A DNA stretch of 64,000 bases from Dama dama. Taxonomy: Eukaryota > Chordata > Mammalia > Artiodactyla > Cervidae. Numbering within the stretch: the first letter of the stretch is position 1; each line of letters begins with the position of its first letter. The position numbers and the translations under genes are program-made. Positions 1 through 13,300 of the stretch are shown here, piece by piece. Under the pieces are notes generated by a model that worked only from the letters and a program-made list of their open reading frames with translations, was not told the DNA's origin and did no database searches. Where the stretch lies: positions 53,519,001 to 53,583,000 of the forward strand of contig NC_083701.1 in NCBI RefSeq assembly GCF_033118175.1, given 5' to 3'.

Positions 1-15
1 TAATGCAGTAGGGTG

Positions 16-775
16 GGGGGTGTTGTGTTGGTGTTGGTGTCGGTGGTGTTGGTATTGGTGGTGGTGGTGTTGATGGTGTTGGTATTGGTGATGGTGGTAT
101 TCATATTGGTGATGGTATTGGTGGTGGTGGTATTGGTGGTGGTGGTGGTGGTGGTGGTACTGGTGGTGGTGGTGTTGATGGTGTTGGTATTGGTGGTGGT
201 GTTGGTGGTGTTGGTATTGGTGGTGGTGATGTTGGTATTGGTGGTGGTGTTGCTATTGATGGTGGTGGTGTTGGTGGTGGTGGTATTGGTGGTGGTGGTG
301 TTGGTGGTGGTGGTATTGGTGGTGGTGGTGTTGGTATTGGTGGTGGTGGTGTTGGTGGTGTTGGTACTGGTGGTGGTGGTGTTGATGGTGTTGGTATTGG
401 TGGTGGTGTTGGTGGTATTGGTATTGGTGGTGGTGATGTTGGTATTGGTGGTGGTGTTGGTGGTGTTGGTATTGATGGTGGTGTTGGTGGTGTTGGTATT
501 GGTGTTGGTGGTGTTGGTATTGGTGGTGGTGGTGTTGATGGTGTTGGTATTGGTGGTGGTGTTGATGGTGCTGGGATTGGTGGTGGTGGTGGTATTGGTG
601 TTGGTGTTGGTGGTGGCATTGGTGTTGGTACTGGTGGTGGTGGTGTTGGTGATACTGGTGTCAGTGGTGTTGGTATTGGTGGTGGTGGTGGTATTGGTGT
701 TGGTGGTGGTGGTGGTGTTGGTACTGGTGGTGGTGGTGGTGGTGGTATTGGTGGTGGTGGTGTTGCTACTAGTAG
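16..775. repeat. G/T-rich trinucleotide-periodic minisatellite
   Basis: About 760 bp made almost only of GGT, GTT and GAT/ATT triplets, with very few C on the plus strand. Triplet phase is kept throughout, so both strands stay open as artificial Val/Leu or Pro/Thr/Ile ORFs. A block beginning near 158 (tactggtggtgg) recurs near 365, an offset of 207 bp, so the array grew partly by larger duplications. It lies in the intron downstream of E35 and is transcribed as C/A-rich RNA. Confidence 0.95.
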
Positions 776-1049
776 GTAGTGGCTGAGGATGTTCCCAAAC
801 CTCCTGTGATACACAACAAAGAATTACCTATCTAAAACGTCAATAGTGCTGAGGCTGGAAAAACCCTTACAGAGGGAGTCCACTGGAGGTTCCAGAGCAG
901 GGAAAAGAAATGACTGAGGTGAGTTCAGGAGGTGTCATTTCTACCCATTCCTCCCACACACCCCAAGTTCCAGCAAAAGGACTGGCCAAATTGATAATAT
1001 ACACATTCATGTACTGAGTTCTTCCAACAAACATTTATTGAGTGTCTAG

Positions 1050-1195
1050 GAGGATATGGCAACCGACTCCAATATTCTTGCCTGGAAATTCCATGGACAG
1101 AGGAAATTCTATGAACAGAGGTGGGCTATATAGTTCACAGGGTCGCAAAGAGTCAAACACTACTTAGCCACTGAACAAGAACAAGCCTGTTTTCT
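1050..1195 (+). mobile_element. Bov-tA SINE, 3' part, diverged
   Basis: Contains recognisable Bov-tA text (caaccgactccaatattctt, cctggaaattccatggacag, gggtcgcaaagagtcaaaca) with the tRNA-like head missing. About 15-20% diverged by eye. Confidence 0.8.
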
Positions 1196-2297
1196 AGACT
1201 CAGAGTTAAGTACTGGGAGTTGGGTACCAAGCAGTAGTGCCCCTAACTTCAGAGAGACATGTGTTTCTACGGCTGATTTTGTGTTTTATCTACTAACCTG
1301 TGTGACTGATGCTGTTGACAGAGGTGCCTTTAGGGGAGTTATCAATGTATCTTTCTGACACTGCTTTTTGATTCCTCTCTTCCTTTGCAAATCTTTATCC
1401 TCCTTTAACTACCAGGTCAAATAACAATGTTGCATGTGAAATAGATTGTAAAGCACCTCTCTCAACTTCCCCAGCTCTTCCTCTGGATTCCTGATAAGCA
1501 CTTCCTGATGCCCCACTAGCACTCACAGTTACCACACTGCAGACCTATCACCCATTTACTTCTCTCTCCTTCCCATAGCTGTCTGCTCCTCTAGGTAAGG
1601 CACCCGTTGAATCATTCTGTATACTGAGTACCTGTCACAACTCAGTCATAGATGTGACTGGCTGATCAAATCAATGCAGAATAAATTCCTGAGAGAAGAA
1701 GGTAGAGGAATGGAACCCAAATAAGAAGATGATGGAATATTCCAGCGTGAGGGACTGGGAGTCTAAATTCAACTGAAAGTAAGGAAAGCTGGTGCAAGAA
1801 GCATTTCAAGGGCAGAACCCAAAGAACTTGGTGATGTGCAGGAAGTGAAGACAGCTGATAGTCAGAAGGTCACTAGGAAAAATTTTGAGAAGATGAAAAT
1901 TAGATTGTAGGGTTTAAAGGGAAAAAATGGAAAGTGAGATTGAAATGGAAGAAATGGGCATGGTATTTAAGTGATTCAATAATTGAGAGAGAGAAAGGGA
2001 GGGGGAGAGAGGAGGCATGGAGAGAGAGAGAAAAGCTTGATGTTACAAGAGACCAAAGTTGGTTCTTTTCCAAGATGGTAAGTGGATGGAAAGACATAAT
2101 TCCCAAAGACCCAAGGAAGGAATTAGAGGGGCAGGAGGGAGGGGGAAGTGGAGACTAAGAATGTTTGAATAGGGTATATCAATAATATTACGAGATCCCT
2201 CAGGTGATTTGGACTAACCTCTCCTAATTCTCTTAGATTCAGATGATACAGAATTGATATTTTTAGAAAAGATCTCAAAAGGATTTTTATATGTTTT

Positions 2298-2408
2298 GGT
2301 TTTTAGTCACTAAGTCATCTCTGACTCTTGTGACTCTTGTAGCCCGCCAGGCTCCTCTGTCCATGGGATTCTCCAGGCAAGAACACTGAAGTAGGCTGCC
2401 GTTTCACC
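2298..2408 (-). mobile_element. Bov-tA SINE fragment
   Basis: Reverse-oriented Bov-tA body (gccaggctcctctgtccatg, ggattctccaggcaagaaca). The tRNA-like half is absent. Confidence 0.8.
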
Positions 2409-2461
2409 TAAATGCACCTTTCCTTCCTTGGTAATAATATCCACACATATAGCACAAACTT

Positions 2462-2655
2462 TGAGCCAAGTTCCACTCTGTTTTACACATATTAACTCAT
2501 TTAATCACTACAATAACTCTGAGATACATACTAACAGCATTCCAATTTCAATGAAGCACAGAGCGGCAAAATAATATGGCATTAGGCCTGGTAAGTGGTA
2601 TTGCCAGGGGTTGGATCTAGGTCAACTAACTTTAAAGTAGTATTCTTAACCACCT
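2462..2655 (+). mobile_element. MIR-like SINE relic
   Basis: Pattern of MIR core: ttaactcatttaatcactac, a run resembling 'gatgaggaaactgaggcac' in diverged form, then ggcctggtaagtggtattg. Old and diverged. Confidence 0.5.
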
Positions 2656-2756
2656 GCTTTGCAAACACTCAAATAGGATTTACAAATGAAATAGTGAACA
2701 ACTAATTAGATTTGGTGGGAAATTCCTAAATTCTTGTTTATTAAAACTTTGCTTTG

Positions 2757-2797
2757 TTGTTCAGTCACTCAGTCGTGTCCGACTCTTTGAGACCCCT
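2757..2797 (-). mobile_element. Short Bov-tA/BovB tail fragment
   Basis: About 40 bp reading ttcagtcactcagtcgtgtc then cgactctttgagacccc, the reverse of the conserved 3' tail shared by Bov-tA and BovB. Confidence 0.75.
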
Positions 2798-3499
2798 AAG
2801 TTCTAAACTTACTTTTCTTTCACCCGGAAAAGCTATGAGGACTTCCTATTCTATAAGTAAGCCCTGTCATTTTGCTGCTTTTTAACTTTGCCATTATATC
2901 ACCCCAAGGGCAGAGGAAAAAAAAGAGGGTGCTTATAAAGCTAACTATATATTTAACTCTTCCTAACATCTGCAAGTCTATTTTTAACTTGGAAAGGGAC
3001 AAATTCAAAATGCCATCTTGAATTTTAATTTTAAATTGAGTCACAACCTTAATACAACTTAGCTGTTTCTTGTCATAAATTAGTATTTGTTCCCTGATCC
3101 ACATAACTATATCCAATTTTGCTATTACATAATTTGAACAATAAAGCAAAAATAAAGCTCCTTTTGCTCTATCTCCCCACCAGAATTCTTGGTGTAGCTA
3201 TATTAGTTTTGTTCCTTGTATTTCTTATTTGCCAAAATATATAATTAAACAGTAATTAAGGGTCATAAGCAGTTTCATGATAAAATGTCAGACATCAAAG
3301 GTCATGTTAATCACTACTTACACTATAATTTCATCCCTATCATTCAATCATTACTAACAATTTTGCTCCATGGGAACCACTGCCAAGACTGTAAGATTAA
3401 AAAGACTTAACTAGCTGCTTTCAACTGTGCTCCTTGGTGACCCCAAACAAAGAAGCTCATTTACATTTTTGCATGCATTGATGTACTCAGCTAAAGCTC

Positions 3500-3946
3500 T
3501 CACTCAGAGGTTTTCTTTTTTTTTTTTAATTGGAGTATAATTGCTTTCAATGTTGTGTTAATTTCTGCTGTACAATGTGAATCAGCCATAAGTATACAAA
3601 TATCCCCTTCTTCTTGAATCTCTCTCCCACCCCTACCCTGACCCCACCCCTCTAGGTCATCACAGAGCAGTGAGGTGAGCTCCCTGGGCTATACAGCTTC
3701 CCACAGCCCGTCTATTTCACACGTGCTCGTGTGTATATGTCAGTGCTACTCTCCCAGTTCGGTACACCCTCCCTTTCCCCACTGTGTCCACATGTCCATT
3801 TCCAACGTCTACGTCTCTATTCCTGCCCCGCAAAAAGAAATCATCTGTACCATCTTTCTAGATTCCACATTCATACACTAATATATGGTATTTGTTTTTC
3901 TCTTTCTGACTTATTGTACTCTATATGACATCACTCAGAGGTTTTC
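3500..3946 (-). mobile_element. L1 3' end, inverted, with 16-bp target-site duplication
   Basis: A ruminant L1 3' UTR lies in reverse orientation, starting with a T-tract (the poly-A) at about 3516. A perfect 16-bp direct repeat, tcactcagaggttttc, flanks it at 3500-3515 and 3931-3946. It is 5'-truncated to about 415 bp and has no coding part. Confidence 0.9.
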
Positions 3947-4258
3947 AAATAACTTTTAATAGCAGAATGCTCTTGTCAAATGAAATCTTACGTGGGAAGT
4001 GAACCATGAAAAACGACTAAAATCTTTAATGAGTATATATTTATACTTTTTCTTATGGTAAATTCAGTCAATTAAAACTCACACTGGGGATCAACTCAAT
4101 GTTAATATCTGGCAAATAAATATTTGGCTGTCCAGGCTTCTTTACTTGAGGTTTCAAATTTAAATTAAATGGTTGTGGACCTCCTGAGTCATACCTTTTT
4201 TACACAGTTACAAATTTCTATTCTAAATCAAAATTATCAGATCCAGAAGATATCATAC

Positions 4259-4388
4259 CTGTGTCCTGTGCTTGCAATTACAATCTTATCTCCTGGTTTC
4301 CATGTTACTGCTTCTTGTAAAATCAAAGTCCGTTCCCCTGCCTTTGCAGTATGAGCCAGACGAGTCCAGACCACAGGAAGAGGCAGAC
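4259..4388 (-). CDS. PKHD1L1: PKHD1L1 E35: G8 domain 1, continued
   Basis: 130-bp exon, acceptor ...ttccag, donor gtatga. Encodes VVWTRLAHTAKAGERTLIL and then VTWKPGDKIVIAST, the W..GD.I.I pattern typical of a G8 domain. It ends two bases into an Arg codon (GHR), which continues outside the window. This is the most 3' exon present here. Confidence 0.95.
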
Positions 4389-7300
4389 CTGGAACCAACA
4401 TACAAACCAGCTGAGAGCTTCCTCAGGTATGTCTTCTGGAATATTAAGAGTTTTATGCATTTTAATCTCCTGGATTGAATAACTTTTGAGAAGATTCATT
4501 TTAACTTAGCATCTTATACCTTTCGCAAAAAAAAAATTTTAGAGTACTTGCTTTATAAAAGTAACAGTCACATTTTGTAAAAGTCCTTCTGCAATGATAT
4601 ATTTCATTTATGACAATCTCCTTTATATAAACTCAGCATAAATGGCATCATTTTGCTGTTTAGTCCCTCAGTTACGTCTGACTCTCTGCAACCCCATGGA
4701 CTGTAGCCCACCAGGCTCCTCTGTCCATGGGATTTCCCAGGCAAGAATACTGGAGTGGGTAGCCATTTCCTTCTCCAGAATGGTATGATACTCTTGATAA
4801 AATGGCCAGAGGCATACATTGATAAAATGGGCAGAGGCCTATTACCTTTGTCTTGGTTGATAGGAGTTGCTTAAATTGATAATCTGGAGACAAATGAAAT
4901 GTGTAAATTTCTGAAAATTTTATTAGTGTATATATTTAGCCCAATGCAAGATATATATGGTTATAATCAGGTATCATGTTTATATATTATAAACTTATAA
5001 AAGAAGTAGATTATTACAATAGAGAAGGCTTTCCAGGTGGGACTAGTGGTAAAGAACCCACCTGCCAATGCAGGAGACATAAGAGATGTGGGTTCGATTC
5101 CTAGGTTGGGAAGATCTTCTGGAAGAAAGCATGGCAACCCACTCCAGTATTCTTGCCTGGAGAATCCCATGGACAGAGGAGCCCAGTGGGCTACAGTCCA
5201 TAGGGTCACACAGAGTCACACACGACTGAAGTGACTTAGCACGCACGCACATTATAATAGAGAAGACTTCATTTAAAAAGGTTCACACCATACTTCCTTT
5301 AAACAGTGCTACCCTGACACCACAAACAGGCTTACAATAGTTTTTATTTGCTGATAATTTTCCAGAATATAGTTACAGAAAAGTGCAACTATAAATTTAT
5401 AGTTGTATGTTAGAAAGAGCCCATTTTAAAATACAAATGGAAGACGTGACAATTTTTGCTTCCAGACTTAATGCTTTTCTATTCAGATAAGATGAATAAA
5501 GAAAACAATCAATGTGGACTGTCTCAAGTGCCAAATTAGGCAAACAATGTGATGGAAAGGCTTTTCAGGAGTGACCTTGGTTGTGCGTCTTGGTGCTCTG
5601 TAGGGGTTGACCCGGCCTGTGTGAAGGAGGGAAGAGATAAAGGAGGGTAAAGAGAGAATACATAAAGACAGGAGAAGTTTGGCAAGGCTGCATTTAGAGA
5701 GTTATCAGGAGGATTATCTCTGGCTTCTTGGCTGGTCTCTCCTGGACCAATTCCCTGAGCCATACCATGCAGATCCAGGATTCCTTCCCTCACAGCCAGC
5801 GTTTTGGCGCCATATACTGGGAGTTCAGGAGACCTCAGGTGCCCGTGCAAGGTAATGACTGCCCTGTGTTGAAATGGGGCTGCTTCTGTCCCAATCTGCA
5901 AGGGATTTCACGAGCATCACTCAGAAAGTTGAAACTCATTAGCCACGATTCTCATCACCCAAAAGCAAATTCCTTCCTTCTCTCCCCTCTTTTGAGAATG
6001 GACTACTCCATTCTCAGTATGAAGAGAAAGATAAACCTTACATTTTCCTCCAAAAGATAAACCTTACATTTTCTAGTCAGTCAAATACACTGTGCCAGAC
6101 CTTTGGAAAGGATACTGATTGACTTTGGCCACATACAGCTCAGAGGTAATTTTTTTTTTTTTTTTTTGCACTGTTTAAATTTCTGCTCTCCGAAAGTATG
6201 CTTTATCTTCGCATTAAAAGCACAAAAATATTCTGAAAAACTTTTACAATCCAGAAAAAAAGACTTTATGCTAAGAACTGAGATCTACAAAAAGATAAAT
6301 TGGTGAGAGTCTAGCATAATTAACTGTCCATTTCACACATATTTTAAAAAGAAATGGAGAGAGGTTATCAATAAACACAGTTTAAGTTATCTCAAATACC
6401 TGCAGAACGCCTCCATCTGTAATTAGAATATTTTCTGCCTGGAGTTCAATGTCAGCTTCATGAAATATTAGAGTTCCACCTAAAAACCATACAATTTTGA
6501 AATATATTACAAGGAAAATTCATATTAAAATCTATTTGTTAAATTATACATTAAAACTTTGATTTCTTATTCCGATCTGCTTTTTCTATTCATGTTACTT
6601 CACTTCAGTTCTTTGGCAATATGAAGTAAAATCAAACCCCAAACCAGATCATTTTCCCTTGATCATTTGTTATTTTAAATGCTACTAAATAGTGCAGCTA
6701 CAGTTTCTAGTTCTACAAACAGAGGACCTCAAATTTAAATTAAGAACAAAAAATTGAAAGAAAAGAAAAACACTTTTTATAGAAAGTATTGTAATATCAA
6801 CATTAGCACCGAACTTTTATCCACTAATTTGCACCAGCAATAGCTATAGCCTATGATTAGCATAATTAAAGAATGTGCTGGGATACATTTTTTAAGAGAC
6901 TCATGTAGATTTGTGGACAGTAAAACTTCACTTGTCCAAATGTTCAATAGTTATTAACTTCAAAGAAGTGAAACACTACTATTATACCCAGGATTTGAAA
7001 CAAAAACAAAATGCAAAGGTCTTTGATTAGGTAAGACCATTATGGCAAAGCTTTATATATTGAATCTCCAAGTGTTTTATTCTTGCCAATTATTCTTTCT
7101 TTTATACACAGTTGTAACAGTTCTGGTTATTTAATTTTCTGTATTAAAAATAGAATATTAAGAAGCAGTGAGAACTTTGGGTAACAGCTGAAAGCAGGTT
7201 CACAGGCAAAGGTTAAACCACAATCTGACATCCAAGAGGAGCAAGAGGTCATTTAGTATAGAATTTAACAAATCTCCAAGGTTTTTACAATCCCCAGGAC

Positions 7301-10300
7301 CCACTATACTAGTTTTTCTAAATAGGAAATACTGTTTTACTGTTTAATTCACTCCATGTGGATTCACTTACACATATACACACACAAACACATACAGTTA
7401 TCGAAACAAAAGTTTCAGGAAATATTTAACTTTAAAACATGCTTACCCATATGAGTGTGGTACACTCTGATGTTTTCTATTTTATTAAAACATTCTGGTG
7501 GAAACACAATAAATAATTTCATAACCACAAATGGATAATAACACTCAATTTAATAAATTCAGCACTACACTCTGAATTTGAAACATCATATAACTCTGTT
7601 CATAATCATGAATCTTGATTAAATTAACCTCACAGAACCATTTCACAGGCAGAGTCTTAGAAACAGATTTTCAGAAATTTACCTTGAATAAGCAACATTT
7701 TCAGGATGGGGGTATTTTGATCCAGCAAAATTGCCTGTCCTTTTGTAATAACAACTAGGGAGCCTTCCTCTGGGGGAGATTTTCCTCCCCATGAGGAGTT
7801 GGAGGACCAAGTGTCCACATACAGGAAGTCAGCATTAGCCTGTAACAGAACACAAGAGACTTTAAAAATTTAATTCAGAGATTTCATCATTTAATTTCTC
7901 AAAACAAAGAAATCTAAGACAATGAACATCTTCATTAATAATAAAGTATAACCTACTTTAAATACATTAGAACTGCCAGTTGATTCATTTCACAATAATA
8001 AAAAACTTAAAAAATCTATTACCAATTACCCGCAACCCAGAAAAATCAGAAATCTGAAATTATAAACATTTTAGTAATAAGTAAAAAAAAAAAAACCTAC
8101 TTTAAATTTATTACAGTCACATCTCAGTTATTTTTTGGAGAAATTAACAAAGTAAAAAGTGCATTACTAGTGACTTCACTTCCCATAAGGCTAGTTTTTC
8201 TACTGCTGAGACTACTCTATGCCACAGCACTGTTACCCGTTTGGCCAGGCCGGTGCTTCTGAGGCTGACACGGACTGGAGCCCACCCTGGAGTGTGGGCA
8301 TTTGTCATGCAGATGATACATGTCTTGTTGGAATAGTAAACATCACACGTGGCTTCGGCTATGGTAACGAGAACATCCTCTACATTTTCACTGTAAAGTA
8401 AAAAGGAGGAAAACAAAACATTGATGTTTTTCTCAAATTTCTGGGTCACACTGACAAACATTATTACCTGTATTATTGTAAAAATAATGGTCTTACCCCA
8501 TGAGCTATCAAGTACAGACTGACACTTTTTTCAGTAGTAAAACTTTAAAATATTTGTTGAGAAAAAAGTAAACAAAGAGATTAAGAGGTTGGGAAATAAA
8601 ACTGTATAGCAAGTACTGCAGCATTGGAGAAAGAATGCTTGGGTTCAAATTATTGAGAGATTCTACATTCTTCTCCAAAATGGCACTTTAATGAGAGACT
8701 TTCTGTGATCATTTTGCTTAGCTGGCATTCTTGCCATATTCACAGACTTTGGGACTTAACCCTTGTGTAAAAATGCAAGTCCAAGGTAGCTATAAGTATG
8801 TGAGGAATTAGCTTTGCCTGCTATGATTTAAATGATCTGGGGTTTTGAAGTCAGTCTTAACTACTTGAAGGATGATGGCAGTGCAATACATAAGTTTGAG
8901 CCCAAATAATGAATATGTTTAGGAAGAAGGAATTTAAATAGTGACAATGAAATGGATCTGATGCTTGAAGAGATGTTTCATTCAACCAATGAAGTAGATG
9001 ATGGTTGGAAATGAGATTTGGGGGAAAGCATAACAGGAAAGTGATTTGTACTTATGATGTTACTAGGATCTGGGGAAAATCAGTATCTTCTTTAATTTTA
9101 GTTTTCTAACCATAAAATGGGATATTTAAATATCTAAGAAAGTAAGCCAAGAAGATTCTATGGAGTAGGAAGGTTTCTGACACAGAGTATGTAGTCAGTA
9201 AATAGTAGTGTGGCTTTTCAGCAGATGGTTACATATTGTAAGGTGCTCAGTCGCTCAGTGGTGTTAGACTGTTTGCAACCCCATGGACCACAGCCTGCCG
9301 GGCTCGAGTTTCCATTTCCTCCTCATTCCGACCCAGGGATCAAACCCATATCTCTTGCAGCTCCTGCACTGGCAGGCGGATTCCTTACCGCTGTGCCACC
9401 TGGGAAACCCAGGTCCACATTGTTGTTTAGTCACTAAATCGTATCTATTTTGCAACTCCATGGACTGTGGCCTCTAGGCCCCTCTGTCCACGGGATTTCC
9501 CCAGGCGAGAATACTGCAGTGGGTTGCCATTTCCTTCTCCGGGTACACATTATTTGACTATATTTAAACACTGTCCTGGCACATGAGAAAGCAGGTGTAA
9601 TGGCTTGAGTCTGGAAAGACGCATTCATGTACGTGTAAAGTGAAGACAGTACCTGAAGCCTGATCCCAAGACTGTAAGTCTGGTGCCCCCCGCCGTACTG
9701 CCTCTCTCGGGAGCTATTTTGGTGATGAACGGCGTCACTGACATGTCGTATCTAAAAGGAGCTGTGCACTGAGAGGAATCCTTCCCGTTGACCACACTCA
9801 CTTCACAGGCTTGCTCGGGTCCCCTCCCTGTGACAGGAGGACATCAAACTGAGTTCAGTTCTGCCATCAGGCCCTTACTCATGTCCAAAACCCCCAAATA
9901 TTTTCCATAAGACCTTCCTTCCCCAAAGTCACTTTCACTGGCTATGTGTGAGTTAATAAGGATGTCTAGCAACAGTCAAAAACCTCACAAAATAAATGCA
10001 CATTATCACCAGAGGAAAAACCCTTAGGTCCTTCCTCAGAGCCTCTTACTATAGATGATTCTACAAATCTGCCTGTTTAGTTTTCCAGTCCTAGAGGATT
10101 CAACACTGCAAATTAGAGAGGAAGGAACAAAGAAACACTCACAGCAGGTGCGCTGACAATGGCAAGAAGTGGCAGTTAAAAGCAAGGTAAGAGACAGAAA
10201 AACTGCAGAAATGCAATTCAAAAATGTTGGGAAAAAAGCAGAGCTCGTGTTAAGGCAAACAAATCTTGACAGATCTTGATAGCATTGCTGCATTTTTTAA

Positions 10301-13300
10301 AAAAAATCAGAATACCAACTCTGATGTTAAAATGATAAACAAGCCTAGTCACAAAATGTTACATTTTCTTAAATATTCTTTAAGAAATCAGAAGAAGCAA
10401 AAATGTTTAGAAAAGCTTCATCAAATTTTGTTAATGCTTTTTAAAAATGTTTATATATAAACCATATCCTTTATTCATCTGTATTATTCTCTTTGGTTCT
10501 TCTTAAATTTTGCTAGAAAATTAAGGTTTGTTGTGTACTTAAGATACCCGATATTTAAACTTCACAATAGCCCATCGAATTAGGGTTAATATTATCTCCT
10601 TTCAGTAGCTGGACAAATTGAAGCAGAAAGGAGTTGGGTCACTTAGCTGAGATGACAGTGGTAGAACAAATTCAGGGGCTCCTTAGAGGGCAGGCTTTTA
10701 ACCATTAAAGAAAAATAAGTAAGAGTGAACTTCCCTGGTGGTCCACTGGTTAATAATCCACTTGTCAATGCAGGAGACGTGGGTTCCGGCCCTGGTCTGG
10801 GAAGATTCCACGTGCTGCAGGAAAACTAAGCCTGTGAACCCCAACTACGGAGCCCGTGTGCCCCTACAGCCTGCGCTCCACAGCCAGAGAAGCCCCCGCA
10901 GTGAGAAGCCTGGGCACCGCAAGGAAGAGCAGCCCCTGCTGGCCCCAACTGGCGAAGGCCTGTGCAAAAAGCAACGAAGACCCAGTGCAGCCAGAAGTAA
11001 ATAAATAATTAAAAAATTAAAAAAAATAAACAAGAGCAATAATAATAGAAAATCACATATCATGTTTCGGATATCATTCTATCCGCTTTACATATATTGG
11101 CTTATCAAGCCTCACAATAAGTAGGCTAATGTGATTATTTTCCTTTTACAGAGGAGGCAACCAAGGCACAGAGAGGTTGAATAACTTGCTCAAAGACACA
11201 GCCTGGGTTTTAATCTTGGCAATGAGTTACCAGAATTCACTGCCTTCATAACCATTATACTATATATATGTATACTATATATACGGCATACCGTACCATA
11301 TACACTACCCTAACTTTAAGGAAAAGCTAATACTCCAATAGGTACTAAAAGCTTGTTTTCCATTTGGTATTCTCCTTATGTAATAAACCAAGAAACTGCT
11401 ATTTGTTACAAACAATTCATTCTAACTCAAATATCATGAATCTTGGAGAATACACAAGGGTAGAAAACAAAATTCTGAAGAAACTGCTGAAAATCAGGAA
11501 GTCCATAAAGTTGATTCAATTGCTCTAATAAACACAAAACCTTGAAAAAAAATAAACTCAGACTGATCTCTATAAAATTAAACAGTTCTCAAAGACTGCC
11601 ATTCTTTTTCTGACCATGCATGCTAAGTTGCTCCAGTCATGTCTGACTCTGTGCGACGCTATGGGCTGGAGCCTGCCAGGCTCCTCTGTCCGTGGGATTC
11701 TCCAGGCAAGAATACTGGAGGGGGTTGCCATGCCCTCCTCCAGGGGACTACTTACCATTACTTGGCGGAATTTCACAAAATAATGTTGTGCGATTAGATT
11801 TCAGTCTGTCGACTGCACATTTTGAGCCACACACTAACACAACTGAATTTTGTGGATTAAACCCAGTGCCTGTCACAGTCATGGTCTGACCACCACCGAA
11901 GCTCCCTAGTGAAGACACGTAAGAAGGAAAGACAAAGTAATGAAAAGATAACCTCATCTGTACATATATTTAACACCTGAAATGGAAGCTAATTTCATTA
12001 AATGAAAAGATTCTTAGAACTGGAAATTTTTATATTATTGCAACAGAATCTCTTTTGATTGTAGTGTTTTAAAACCCTCACTGAATAAGCGTCACATTTA
12101 GTCATTTATTTAAACTACCTCTAGGAATTTAAATTTTATTTAATAGAAATGTCACAAAGAATTTTAGTAGTCAAAACACAAATGTAAAATTACTATTTTA
12201 GTTAAAAGTACATTGGTTATAATTTCTTAAGGTTTTTAATCACTAAAATAATTTTCAAACAGAAAAAGATATTTCTTTATGTAGACATAATTATATGTCA
12301 GTGATATTTGAAGTTTATTTAAAAAATATTTCCACATATAATCTGGACATTTTCAATAGTATTAAATACTATAGCATGAAGAGAAATATAGGCATTAAAC
12401 AAATATTTTGAAATGATGGGTACCTTTGCATGCTTATTTACTTGATGCATAAACAAAAATATTTTAATGTGCTACAAGAACTATACATTTTAGCAGGGTT
12501 GGAAGAATATGTTTCTTTCTAAATAAGTGTCTACTGAAACAATGTAAAATATTTCTAGGCTCTGGCACATTCATGCCTACCTTGGCTTGGATGAATATTG
12601 TCAATAGTAAGTGGGTACTTAAATACAACTGTGGACACGGCAAAACCTTTTGTTTTACGATGCATCGTAACAGGAAAAGTGCCACCAGCATGATCTCCAA
12701 CAATGCATTGCAATACAGTATCATTGACCATGGTCACATTACACTGCATGTTACTTATCATCACCGAAATTTCCAAGATGTCAATACCAAAATTAGATCC
12801 AGTGATCTGAATTTCAGTCTCAGGAGGACCTTAAAAAGAAAGGCAGACCATTATCTATCCTATACATATACATACCTAAACTCTAACACTTAGATATGCA
12901 TTTAAAGATATACCTATTCACCTACATAAACAAAATTATATCTAGTATTTTAAAACTAATATTAATATGAACAATACATATGAACAATAATATGAACAAT
13001 ACATGTCATACACATTTTGGCTATAATTTCATTGTAGTCTTTGGTATCTTAACTAAGATATTTATATCAATGTTTATTATTTTCCAGTGCATTTGTCCAT
13101 TCTACAGATGGAAGTTATAAGTTACTCGTAATTCAGGTTAATGGGAAAGAGAGAATAAAATAGAGAAGATCTAGAGTCAGGAAGAAAGGACAAACGTCTG
13201 AAAGATGAAATGAATGCCTGAGTAGCGGGTGGTGGGTTAGAGTATATTTCAGGGATGAAACTTACTTTTTAAAATTTTTGGTACTTTCTTGATATTTGCA

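Larger units (their letters stand above)
786..4258. other. Intron after E35 (left part, reaches window edge)
   Basis: No exon was found here. The next expected segment of G8 domain 1 is not recognisable, so it must lie left of the window. Contents are SINE pieces, an L1 3' end and an MIR-like relic (listed separately), a purine-rich patch at about 1985-2035, and otherwise unique AT-rich DNA. Confidence 0.75.
4389..5765. other. Intron E34-E35
   Basis: 1,377 bp. Holds two SINEs (listed). A 25-bp tandem copy around 4794-4836 has two versions of ttgataaaatgg(c/g)cagagg. The rest shows nothing recognisable. Confidence 0.8.
8391..9652. other. Intron E30-E31
   Basis: 1,262 bp. Two reverse SINE pieces lie near the E30 side (listed). 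The first 850 bp look unique. Confidence 0.8.
9828..11755. other. Intron E29-E30
   Basis: 1,928 bp. Two MIR-like relics flank a full CHR SINE, and a Bov-tA abuts E29 (all listed). A short TA-rich run lies at 11265-11285. Confidence 0.8.

Noticed and set aside
16..775. CRISPR array or protein-repeat gene at the left edge.
   Set aside because: No unique spacers between repeats; it is a simple triplet array in a mammalian intron.
13..814. Long open frames on both strands (Val/Leu-rich and Pro-rich) over the left-edge array.
   Set aside because: They follow only from the triplet period of the repeat. There is no real protein composition and no splice or promoter context.
786..4258. Search for the next G8 exon downstream of E35.
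   Set aside because: No minus-strand segment with G8-like peptide and AG/GT borders was found, so the next exon should lie outside the window.
5728..6060. 110-codon plus-strand ORF.
   Set aside because: It overlaps E34 in antisense and continues into intron; no recognisable protein.
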